Shown here: one piece after another, positions 14,137 through 21,093 of the stretch
Layout: the number at the start of each line of letters is the position of its first letter
Position numbering within the stretch: the stretch's first letter is position 1
DNA from: JANPEZ01 sp031423155
Lineage (GTDB): Bacteria > Actinomycetota > UBA4738 > HRBIN12
Assembly: GCA_031423155.1 (NCBI GenBank)
Contig: JANPEZ010000067.1
Span: 1-30,327 of the forward strand
Length of the DNA: 30,327 nucleotides
Reading direction: 5' to 3'
Translations under genes and position numbers: made by a program
Notes under the pieces: model-generated
What the model was told of the DNA's origin: nothing
The model's input: only the letters and a program-made list of their open reading frames with translations
Database searches by the model: none

Positions 14137-15387
14137 ATGCGAACCGCCGCGCCTCGCGTCGCAGTGCTCAGCGTTCATACCTCCCCCCTGGATCAGCCCG
14201 GGACCGGCGATTCGGGCGGGATGAACGTCTACATCCGCGCGGTGGCCGAACGGCTCGCGGAGCAGGGAGTGGAGGTCGATCTCTTCACCCGGTGCAAGGG
14301 GCAGGACTCTCCGGAGGTCTTCGAGGTGGGTCCCGGAACGCGGCTCATCACGGTCCAGGCCGGTCCGTGCGCTCCTGTACCTAAAGTCGACCTTCCTCGG
14401 TTCCTGCCCGAATTCCTCGGCGGGGTTCTGCGGCGCGCCCACACCGATGGGCGTGGATACGACATCATCCACAGCCACTACTGGCTCTCGGGTTGGGTGG
14501 GAACGAGCACCAAGGAGATATGGGGTACGCCGCTCGTGTCCTCGTTCCACACCCTCGGGAAGGTGAAGAACTACTCACTGGCCCGCGGCGAGGCCCCCGA
14601 GCCGGACACGCGACTCGCCGGCGAGGAGCGCGTGATAGCGGCTTCGGACCGGATACTCGCGCCGACCCCCTCCGAGGCGGCTCAGCTGGTCGGCCTCTAC
14701 AGCGCCGATCCGGACTCCATACGGATCGTTCCCCCCGGCGTCGATCACACGATGTTCGCCCCCCGCCCGAAGGCGCAGGCCCGGGAGAGGCTCCACCTGG
14801 CGGGGCTACGACTGGCCCTGTACGTCGGCCGACTGCAGGCTCACAAGGGGCCCGACGTAGCCGTCAGGACCTTGGCCGAGGCCGTGGCTCGGGATCCGGC
14901 CACGACCGAGGATCTGGTCCTTGGGATAGTCGGAGGCCCCAGCGGAGCCGGTCACGGTGCTGAAGTCGCTCGCCTTATGGAGCTCGCGGGTGCTCTGGGA
15001 GTGGCGGAAAGGGTCATGCTCTTTCCACCCCAGCCTCAGGCGCGACTGGCCGACTTCTACTCGGCGGCCGACGTAGTGCTCGTTCCCTCACGTTCGGAAT
15101 CCTTCGGGCTCGTCGCTCTGGAAGCGCAGGCCTGCGGCGCTCCCGTCGTGGCCGCCGCGGTAGGCGGTCTCCGCTACGTCGTCGATAACGGGCGCAGCGG
15201 CTTCCTCGTCGAGGGGCATGACCCCGCCGATCACGCCGAGCGGATGCTGCAGATCCTCGCCGACCCCGCACTCGCCCGACAGATGGGAGACGTGGGCGCA
15301 CGCGAAGCCCTGCGATTCACGTGGGACTCGACGGCGGCGGAGGTGTTGTCGGTGTATCGCGAACTCATCGATGCGAACGTCGCATAA
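14137..15387 (+). CDS. mshA: D-inositol-3-phosphate glycosyltransferase, mycothiol biosynthesis
   Basis: 416 aa, GT4-family. The N-terminus VAVLSVHTSPLDQPGTGDSG (7-27) continuing GGMN is the MshA signature around the acceptor and diphosphate site. HSHYWLSG (112-119), YVGRLQAHKG (229-238) and ESFGLVALEAQACG (321-334, with the E-x7-E pair) are the UDP-sugar-binding parts. MshA transfers GlcNAc to inositol-3-phosphate as the first step of mycothiol synthesis, a thiol limited to Actinomycetota. A G-rich tract lies ~12 nt upstream of the ATG and a TACCAT -10 at 14085-14090. No other msh gene is in the window. Confidence 0.93.
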   Translation: MRTAAPRVAVLSVHTSPLDQPGTGDSGGMNVYIRAVAERLAEQGVEVDLFTRCKGQDSPEVFEVGPGTRLITVQAGPCAPVPKVDLPRFLPEFLGGVLRRAHTDGRGYDIIHSHYWLSGWVGTSTKEIWGTPLVSSFHTLGKVKNYSLARGEAPEPDTRLAGEERVIAASDRILAPTPSEAAQLVGLYSADPDSIRIVPPGVDHTMFAPRPKAQARERLHLAGLRLALYVGRLQAHKGPDVAVRTLAEAVARDPATTEDLVLGIVGGPSGAGHGAEVARLMELAGALGVAERVMLFPPQPQARLADFYSAADVVLVPSRSESFGLVALEAQACGAPVVAAAVGGLRYVVDNGRSGFLVEGHDPADHAERMLQILADPALARQMGDVGAREALRFTWDSTAAEVLSVYRELIDANVA

Positions 15388-15411
15388 GCCCTGACCTGCA
15401 ACGACGCGAAC

Positions 15412-15436
15412 GCCGGTCGAAGCGATCGGCATTTGT
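15412..15436 (+). terminator. Intrinsic-terminator-like hairpin after mshA
   Basis: GCCGGTCG (15412-15419) pairs with CGATCGGC (15423-15430), 8 bp with one G-T wobble and a 3-nt loop, followed by ATTTGT. It separates mshA from the structured RNA downstream. Confidence 0.6.
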
Positions 15437-15496
15437 CACTCTTCTTCGTAAGCCCACTACCTGCAGATATATGCCCTGACCTGCGGATATGTCGAG

Positions 15497-15525
15497 TTGA
15501 CCGACTCGCGGAACGCCGTTAGATT
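15497..15525 (+). promoter_or_regulatory. Housekeeping-type promoter of the structured RNA
   Basis: TTGACC at 15497-15502, a 17-nt spacer, and TAGATT at 15520-15525. This is the best complete -35/-10 pair in the window. Start is predicted at 15532-15533, exactly where the long closing stem of the RNA begins. No reading frame with coding character follows. Confidence 0.7.
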
Positions 15526-15531
15526 TCGCCT

Positions 15532-15936
15532 CGCTCCAAGCAGTCGAAGCAAGCGAAGCGAGGAGCCGAACGGATCGCTTAAGGAGCCGCAAGGCCGATC
15601 GAGCGAGTCGCCAGGAGGGTCGCAAGACCCGATCGGCGAGCCAGCCGGGAAGGGTCGCAAGACCCGGAACGGTGATCACCAGGGAAGGCCGCAAGGCCCG
15701 AAGCGGTGGACCCGCCGCAGGAGCGCCGCAAGGCGAGCCAGCGCGGGGAGGCACTCCGGGAAGGCCGCGAGGCCGACCCACGGAGTCGCGAGGGGAGGGG
15801 CAACCCGAACCGAGCACCGGACGGCGATGAGCCGCTGAGCGAGCGGAGGTTGCTTGGAGCACCAGAGCCCGAGGGGCTGATGGTGGTTGGAACCGCAAGG
15901 TTCCGACGAGCCGGAGGTCCCTCGGGTTCTATTTCT
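15532..15936 (+). ncRNA. Candidate structured non-coding RNA with GNRA-capped arms
   Basis: This ~405-nt stretch between mshA and the TetR gene has no credible gene. GCTCCAAGCA at 15533-15542 pairs perfectly with 15851-15860 and the stem extends to 13 bp with two wobbles. Inside lie hairpins capped by GCAA at 15589, 15622, 15657, 15691, 15728 and 15800, and by GCGA at 15767. Several have second, outer helices: 15595-15600 with 15631-15636, 15711-15715 with 15743-15747, and 15753-15758 with 15781-15786. Outside the closing stem, GGAACC-GCAA-GGTTCC (15889-15904) sits within CCCGAGG/CCTCGGG (15868-15874, 15920-15926), then TTCTATTTCT, like a terminator. GNRA loops appear only in the plus-strand reading. 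It lacks RNase P, tmRNA, 6S, SRP and group II intron hallmarks. The pairings are seen; expression is inferred. Confidence 0.65.
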
Positions 15937-15955
15937 GCCCCCTCCGCGCGTGCTG

Positions 15956-15961
15956 TACCTT
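15956..15961 (+). promoter_or_regulatory. -10 motif of the TetR-proline operon
   Basis: TACCTT ends 7 nt before the ATG at 15969, a leaderless arrangement. It lies just after the end of the structured RNA, so the operon has its own promoter. Confidence 0.5.
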
Positions 15962-15968
15962 GCAGGTC

Positions 15969-16631
15969 ATGACGCAAGAACGTCCGAAGCGCTCACGAGC
16001 CGAAGCCAGCCGCGACGCCGAAGCTCGCCGAGAGAGGATCATCCAGGCGGCTATGCGCCACTTCGCCGAGCACGGGTACCGCGGTGGCCGCGTGGAGGAC
16101 ATCGCCGGCGAGGTCGGGGTCGCCAAAGGGACCGTCTTTCTGGATTTCGGCTCGAAAGAAGGCCTCTTCCTGGCGGCATACGAGCGGGCGGTCTCGATGC
16201 TGCCGGCCTGGCTCGACGCACCTGAGGAGATCCTCGGTCAAGGCTTCTGGGCGACCTTGGACTGGTGGATCGAAAGGACCGAGGAGTTCGTCAACGCCGA
16301 TTGGGTTCCCAACCGAGTCGCGATGATCGGCCGATACGACACCGGCTTGGGCCTGCGTCGGCCCATCGACCGCTTCATGCGCAGCGAGGACCCCTACGGA
16401 ACCCTGGAGTTCGTCGAGTTCGGCAAGGGCCGGGGCGAGATCCGCGAGGACGTCGACGTGGAGATGATCGCCTCGATGCTCGATTGGGTGGCCGAGCGCT
16501 TCCAGGACGCGCTCACCACCGAGGAGCTCGACCCAGGTCTGATCCATCGCCAGAACGCCGCTCCCGAGCGGCGCGAGGTCAAGATCCACGAGTTCATCGA
16601 GCTGCTGCGCAGTGGGATCGCCAAGCCGTGA
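15969..16631 (+). CDS. TetR/AcrR-family regulator
   Basis: 220 aa. The N-terminal HTH is typical: RRERIIQAAMRHFAEHGYRG, then VEDIAGEVGVAKGTVFLDFGSKEGLF (about residues 21-67). The C-terminal ligand-binding part (75-220) is family-variable. The ATG at 15969 is preferred to a TTG 9 nt upstream because of the TACCTT motif. Its stop overlaps the proline dehydrogenase start (GTGA), so it is the first gene of that operon and probably its regulator. The ligand could be proline or P5C; this is inference. Confidence 0.88.
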   Translation: MTQERPKRSRAEASRDAEARRERIIQAAMRHFAEHGYRGGRVEDIAGEVGVAKGTVFLDFGSKEGLFLAAYERAVSMLPAWLDAPEEILGQGFWATLDWWIERTEEFVNADWVPNRVAMIGRYDTGLGLRRPIDRFMRSEDPYGTLEFVEFGKGRGEIREDVDVEMIASMLDWVAERFQDALTTEELDPGLIHRQNAAPERREVKIHEFIELLRSGIAKP

Positions 16632-17554
16632 CCGACATCTTCCGTTCGGCCGTCGTGCGGATCGCACGACAGAGCTGGTTCAGGTGGCTCGCCTCCGCGA
16701 CCCCGCCCGGCCGGGCCCTGGCCTCGCGTTTCGTGGCCGGCGAGTCCCTCGAACGGGCGATGGCTGCTGCGCTGGACCTAAACCGCTGGAGGGTCGCTTC
16801 GATGCTCGATCATCTCGGGGAGAACGTCGAGACGGCCGAGCAAGCCAAGCAGGCCGCGAACGACTACATCAGGGCGCTCGAAGCGGTCCGCGGGGCTCCG
16901 AGTCTGGACGCGGCCATCTCGATCAAACTCACCCAACTCGGTCTGGATCTTTCCGAGGAACTGTGTCTCTCCCACGTCTCCAGGATCCTGGAGGTGGCGG
17001 CCGAGATCGGCACGACGGTGATGATCGACATGGAGGGCCACGAGTACGTCGACCAGACCTTGTCCGTCTTCAAGTCGGCGCGCGCGATCCACGACCGCGT
17101 AGGGGTCTGCCTTCAGGCCTACCTGCACCGAACGGCTGAGGACGTGTTCGCGCTGCCCCTCGGGGCTCGCATCCGTCTGGTCAAGGGCGCCTACCTGGAG
17201 CCCCCCTTCGTGGCGATGACGAGCAAAGCCGAGGTGGACGACGCTTACGGCCGGCTCTTCGCGACGCTTTTGGCGCGCGGGCACTCGATCGACGCGGCCA
17301 CGCACGACCCGGCGATCATCGAGGGCGTCAAGCGCACCATGGCGCGCGAGGAGGCCGGATGGTCGCGCGTGGAGTTCCAGATGCTTTACGGTATCCGCCG
17401 GGACCTGCAGAACGAGCTCGCTCAGGACGGCTACGCGGTCCGGGTCTACATCCCGTACGGAACGGAGTGGTACCCGTATCTGACCCGCCGGCTCGCCGAG
17501 CGGCCCGCCAACCTGTGGTTCTTCGCGTCGAACCTGATGAGGAGCGGAAGATGA
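16628..17554 (+). CDS. pruB: Proline dehydrogenase (monofunctional)
   Basis: 308 aa, the normal size of the monofunctional enzyme. It oxidises proline to P5C with FAD at the membrane face. TIM-barrel motifs are visible: RLVKGAYLE (183-191), ATHD (224-227), EFQMLYGIR (249-257), VYIPYGTEWYPYLTRRLAER (273-292). The last holds the paired arginines that bind the proline carboxylate. Start and stop are both in 4-bp overlaps with neighbours (GTGA with the TetR gene, ATGA with proC). The matching P5C dehydrogenase gene is 2 kb downstream, beyond a convergent gene. Confidence 0.93.
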   Translation: MTDIFRSAVVRIARQSWFRWLASATPPGRALASRFVAGESLERAMAAALDLNRWRVASMLDHLGENVETAEQAKQAANDYIRALEAVRGAPSLDAAISIKLTQLGLDLSEELCLSHVSRILEVAAEIGTTVMIDMEGHEYVDQTLSVFKSARAIHDRVGVCLQAYLHRTAEDVFALPLGARIRLVKGAYLEPPFVAMTSKAEVDDAYGRLFATLLARGHSIDAATHDPAIIEGVKRTMAREEAGWSRVEFQMLYGIRRDLQNELAQDGYAVRVYIPYGTEWYPYLTRRLAERPANLWFFASNLMRSGR

Positions 17555-18381
17555 CCGGACGCAATGTGGCCTTCCTCGGCGGAGGCAAGATGGGCGAGGC
17601 CCTGATGTCGGGCCTGATCCGCTCGGGTGGGCGGAACCTGGAAGAGATCATGGTGACGTGCCGCCGCGAGGAGCGCTCGCAGGAACTCGCCGGCAAGTAC
17701 GGAGTGAACTCGACCCTCGACAACCCGGCCGCGGTCGCCTGGGCGGACGTGGTCGTCCTGATGGTCAAGCCACAGGACATGGAGACCCTGCTGGCTGCGA
17801 TCGCTCCCGGAGTGACGCCGGACAAACTCGTCATAACCTTCGCCGCGGGCATCCGCACTTCCTTCGTCGAGAAGCATCTGAACGAGGACGTGCACGTCGT
17901 ACGGGTCATGTCGAACGTGCCGGTCATGGTCGATGAGGCGATGTCGGTGATCTCCTCGGGTCGCAGCGCCGACGAGAAAGACATGGACGTCGCCGATGAG
18001 CTCCTGTCCTACGTCGGCAAGGTCCTGCGTCTCAAGGAGGTACACCAGGACGCCGTCACGGCCACTTCCGGCAGCGGCCCCGCCTACTTCTTCCTGCTGG
18101 CCGAGGCCATGATCGAGGCCTGTATCCTGCTGGGGTTGTCGCGCGACGTCGCGACCGAACTGATCATCCAGACGATGCTCGGCTCGGCCAAGATGCTGCG
18201 CGACACCGGCAAGCACCCCGTGGAACTTCGCGAGATGGTGACCTCGCCCGGTGGCACGACCATCGCGGCGATCCGCCACCTCGAGGAAGCCGGAGTGCGG
18301 GCCGCGTTTCTGAACGCGATAGATGCCGCCCGGCACCGCAGCGCCGAACTGGCGCAGGGCGGCGACGAAGACGACGACTAG
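17551..18381 (+). CDS. proC: Pyrroline-5-carboxylate reductase
   Basis: 276 aa, full length. It reduces P5C to proline with NAD(P)H. The N-terminal Rossmann motif FLGGGKMGEALMSGL (9-23) and the C-terminal signature DAVTATSGSGPAYFFLLAEAM followed by TSPGGTTIAA are clear. The last residues are acidic (GGDEDDD). It is translated in an ATGA overlap with proline dehydrogenase, which runs the opposite way. The pair under one regulator is odd and may balance P5C, shuttle electrons, or detoxify surplus P5C. Confidence 0.94.
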   Translation: MTGRNVAFLGGGKMGEALMSGLIRSGGRNLEEIMVTCRREERSQELAGKYGVNSTLDNPAAVAWADVVVLMVKPQDMETLLAAIAPGVTPDKLVITFAAGIRTSFVEKHLNEDVHVVRVMSNVPVMVDEAMSVISSGRSADEKDMDVADELLSYVGKVLRLKEVHQDAVTATSGSGPAYFFLLAEAMIEACILLGLSRDVATELIIQTMLGSAKMLRDTGKHPVELREMVTSPGGTTIAAIRHLEEAGVRAAFLNAIDAARHRSAELAQGGDEDDD

Positions 18382-18403
18382 AACCCTTCACGAGAGGACG
18401 ACG

Positions 18404-18526
18404 ATGGGACTCGGAGACATGTCGAAGCTGCGCGACCGCAAGGATCGCCAGCGAGCGAAGAAGGCCCGCGCTAAGACGGCAGCAGCAGCACGCGGCGCAG
18501 CACGCAAGGCAGCCAAGAAGAAGTAG
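18404..18526 (+). CDS. 40-aa very basic Ala/Lys/Arg protein
   Basis: An ATG with GAGAGG 6 nt upstream opens a 40-residue frame: after MGLGDMSKLRDRKDR the rest is almost only Lys, Arg and Ala (RGAARKAAKKK at the end). It follows proC by 22 bp on the same strand and ends 1 nt before the convergent FAH gene. The composition resembles the Ala/Lys-rich tails of actinobacterial DNA-binding or ribosome-binding proteins, so nucleic-acid binding is plausible. I know no family. Good ribosome site and operon position favour a real gene. Confidence 0.6.
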   Translation: MGLGDMSKLRDRKDRQRAKKARAKTAAAARGAARKAAKKK

Positions 18527-18527
18527 T

Positions 18528-19316
18528 TCAGTTGCGCCGAGTGCCGAGGCGGTTCCTGAGGGTGCCGATGCCCTCGGCGGCCAGTTCGATGTGCGCTCCG
18601 GGCCAGAGCTGTCTCGACGGGTCGGCGCCCATGCCTCCGAACGGCGCCAGCGCGAAGGCGTCTCCCCTTTCGAGCTCACCGAGCTGAGACGAGGCGCTGA
18701 TGAGTCCGAACAGGCTGCGTGCGGCGCCGTTGAGGTTGCCCTTGGCGAGCGACTCCCCGTCCACCTTCACAGTCACGAACATCGATTGGGGCTCGATCTC
18801 GTCTGCCGTCACGACGCAGGGGCCGATGGATAGCGGCAAGCCTTCGGCCGTCGTCATCGGCGCTCCGGTCGAGTCCTGTGCGCTCCAATCGTTCACGAGC
18901 GTGTAGCCGAAGACGTGGGTTCGCGCCTCTTCGGGTGTCAGTCCGCGGCCTTCTCTAGAGATCACGGCTGCGATCTTCGGTTCGTAGTCGAGCCAGGCTG
19001 CGCCTTCAGGCCAGGCGACCTCGTCTTCGGGCGCCACTATGGAGCGCGCGCCATCAAGGGCGTCGGGGGAGAGCAACGAGGTCGGGAACAGGGGCGTCAA
19101 CAGACGAGCCTTCTTCACGACGTGCTGCGCCCCGTCCTCGCGCTGCAGGGCGGCTCCGGCGGCGTTCATCACTGAACCGCCGCTGCCTGCGACCAATGCC
19201 TCCAGGGTGGTGGGGAAAGCCGGGTGTCCGACCGCGTCGGGCAGATCGACAACCTCACCTCCGAGGATCGCACCCAGTCGCCGGAGCCCCCTCCGGTCAT
19301 AGGTAACGAGCCTCAT
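18528..19316 (-). CDS. Fumarylacetoacetate hydrolase-family protein
   Basis: 262 aa. The C-terminal FAH fold shows DYEPKIAAVI (110-119), VFGYTLVNDWSAQD (135-148), GPCVVTADEI and NGAARSLFGLI. Family members hydrolyse or decarboxylate beta-diketo or oxo acids in aromatic and amino-acid catabolism. Two metal ligands are recognisable, Glu112 and Asp143 (NDWSAQD). The second glutamate of the usual E-x-E pair is Lys114 here (E-P-K), so metal binding is probably altered. The usual KSFD segment is also replaced. It is convergent with the proline operon and divergent from the P5C dehydrogenase operon. CATAAT at 19328-19333 gives a very short leader. Confidence 0.85.
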   Translation of the reverse strand: MRLVTYDRRGLRRLGAILGGEVVDLPDAVGHPAFPTTLEALVAGSGGSVMNAAGAALQREDGAQHVVKKARLLTPLFPTSLLSPDALDGARSIVAPEDEVAWPEGAAWLDYEPKIAAVISREGRGLTPEEARTHVFGYTLVNDWSAQDSTGAPMTTAEGLPLSIGPCVVTADEIEPQSMFVTVKVDGESLAKGNLNGAARSLFGLISASSQLGELERGDAFALAPFGGMGADPSRQLWPGAHIELAAEGIGTLRNRLGTRRN

Positions 19317-19327
19317 CAGGGAGTCGG

Positions 19328-19333
19328 ATTATG
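19328..19333 (-). promoter_or_regulatory. -10 motif of the FAH-family gene
   Basis: CATAAT on the minus strand, 11 nt before the ATG at 19316, predicting a leader of only a few bases. Confidence 0.45.
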
Positions 19334-19530
19334 CGCCGGTTGAAGGCTCTTTTCAGCGAATCCGGGGCGCAAGTTGGATCGTAGGCAGGATGGCCGAGTG
19401 CGACTTCGGCTCGCAAGCGCGGACCGCCGGTCAGCTGAGGGGCTGTGCCGGTTAAGAGCCGCTTGGCTACCATGTCGGGCGTGCTGCCTGCACTTCCTTG
19501 AATCGTTCCGCCTGAAAGGGGGAGAACTCC

Positions 19531-21093
19531 ATGGCCGAGGGTTTCCGCGTCACCTACGCCACGATGACCGCCGACAACGAAGAGCTTCACAAGGGCTACG
19601 ACGAGGGCATCGAGCAGGCCAAAGCCGAGCTCGGCAAGACCGTTCCGGTGGTCGTGAACGGTGAGGAGCGCCCCGGGGAAGGCACCTACGAGCTGAACTC
19701 TCCGATCGACGGCACACTCCTGGCCCGCGTCTCACAGGCCACCAAGCAGGACGTCGAGGACGCTATCGCGTCTGCCAAGGCGACCGCGTTGGCGTGGGAC
19801 CGGATGGGCTGGAAGAAGCACGTCGAGATCATCAACAACGCCGCGGACCTGATCAGCGAGCGCCGCAACATGTTGAGCGCCCTGATGGCGATGGAGGTCG
19901 GCAAGAACCGGCTGGAGGCGCTGGGCGACGTCGAGGAGACCGCCGACCTGATGCGCTGGAACGCCAAGGAGATGACCGATCACAACGGCTTCAACGAGCC
20001 GATGCAGGCGATGGGCGCTCCCGGCGATTACTACGACGTCCTGAGGCCGTTCGGCGTCTGGGCCGTGATCAGTCCCTTCAACTTCCCGATGGCGCTGTCG
20101 GGCGGGCCCTCGTCGGCGGCGCTGGTCGCCGGCAACACCGTCGTCTTCAAGCCGGCTCACCAGGGAGCGCTTCTCGGATACAAGCTCTACGAGATCTACC
20201 GGGACGCCGGAGTACCGGCTGGCGCTTTCCATTACATCCCGGGCCGCGGATCGGTGGTCGGCGACATCATCGTCCACCACAAGGATGTCGGCGGGATCAC
20301 GTTCACCGGCTCCTACGAGGTCGGTATGGGGATCTACCGCACGTTCGCCTCGGACTACCCCAAGCCGGTCATCTGCGAGATGGGCGGCAAGAACCCGGCG
20401 ATCGTCACCAAGAACGCCGACATCGACAAGGCCAGCGACGGCGTCATGCGCAGCGCCTTCGGGTTCGGCGGGCAGAAATGCTCGGCCTGCTCGCGCGTGT
20501 ACGTAGAGCGCGAGGTCTACGACGACTTCCTGGCGGCGCTCAAGTCCAAGACCGAGGCGATCAAGGTCGGCGACCCGCTTCAGCGTGACGTGTACCTCGG
20601 GCCGGTCATCAACGATGCCGCCGTGGCCACATTCGAGCGGGCAGCCGAGGAGGCCAAGAAGAACGGCAACGTGATCACTGGCGGCGAGCGGCTCTCCGAC
20701 GGCGAATATTCCAAGGGCACGTTCGTACAGCCGACGGTTGTCGAGGTCCCCGACGACAACTGGATCTGGAAAGAGGAGCTGTTCGTCCCCTTGGTTGCCG
20801 TTCAGCCCTTCGACGAGCTGGACGAGGCCATCGAGAAGGCCAACGACTCCGAGTACGGCCTGACCGCCGGCTTCTACAGCGAGGACGAGTCCGAGATCAA
20901 CGAGTGGCTCGACCGCATCCAGGCCGGCGTCGTGTACGTGAACCGGCGCGCGGGGGCGACGACCGGCGCGTGGCCGGGGGTACAGCCCTTCGGCGGCTGG
21001 AAGGGCTCCGGCACAACCGGCAAAGCCGGAGGCGGCCCCTACTACGTCACCCAGTACATGCGTGAGCAGTCTCGGACGGTGATATCCGAGTGA
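19531..21093 (+). CDS. pruA: 1-pyrroline-5-carboxylate dehydrogenase
   Basis: 520 aa, aldehyde dehydrogenase superfamily. It oxidises glutamate semialdehyde to glutamate with NAD. SPFNFPMALSGGPSSAALVA (181-200) and FTGSYEVG (258-265) bind NAD; Glu283 (CEMGGKN) and Cys317 (GGQKCSACSR) are the general base and nucleophile. The GQKCSACSR block and the ending GVQPFGGWKGSGTTGKAGGG are typical of P5CDH rather than general ALDHs. The start ATG follows GGGGGAG by 6 nt. It heads a nine-gene operon and overlaps the next gene by GTGA. A broader semialdehyde role is possible given its neighbours. Confidence 0.93.
   Translation: MAEGFRVTYATMTADNEELHKGYDEGIEQAKAELGKTVPVVVNGEERPGEGTYELNSPIDGTLLARVSQATKQDVEDAIASAKATALAWDRMGWKKHVEIINNAADLISERRNMLSALMAMEVGKNRLEALGDVEETADLMRWNAKEMTDHNGFNEPMQAMGAPGDYYDVLRPFGVWAVISPFNFPMALSGGPSSAALVAGNTVVFKPAHQGALLGYKLYEIYRDAGVPAGAFHYIPGRGSVVGDIIVHHKDVGGITFTGSYEVGMGIYRTFASDYPKPVICEMGGKNPAIVTKNADIDKASDGVMRSAFGFGGQKCSACSRVYVEREVYDDFLAALKSKTEAIKVGDPLQRDVYLGPVINDAAVATFERAAEEAKKNGNVITGGERLSDGEYSKGTFVQPTVVEVPDDNWIWKEELFVPLVAVQPFDELDEAIEKANDSEYGLTAGFYSEDESEINEWLDRIQAGVVYVNRRAGATTGAWPGVQPFGGWKGSGTTGKAGGGPYYVTQYMREQSRTVISE

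Noticed and set aside
15497..15838. 113-codon open frame within the structured-RNA region
   Set aside because: Its product is low-complexity Ser/Arg/Gly/Pro, it has no ribosome site, and its sequence is explained by the hairpin repeats. Frames in the other phases look the same.
15532..15936. RNase P RNA, tmRNA or group II intron as identity of the structured RNA
   Set aside because: The conserved GAGGAAAGTCC-type and ACAGA-type blocks of RNase P RNA are absent, there is no tmRNA tag frame or tRNA-like end, and no domain V-like hairpin.
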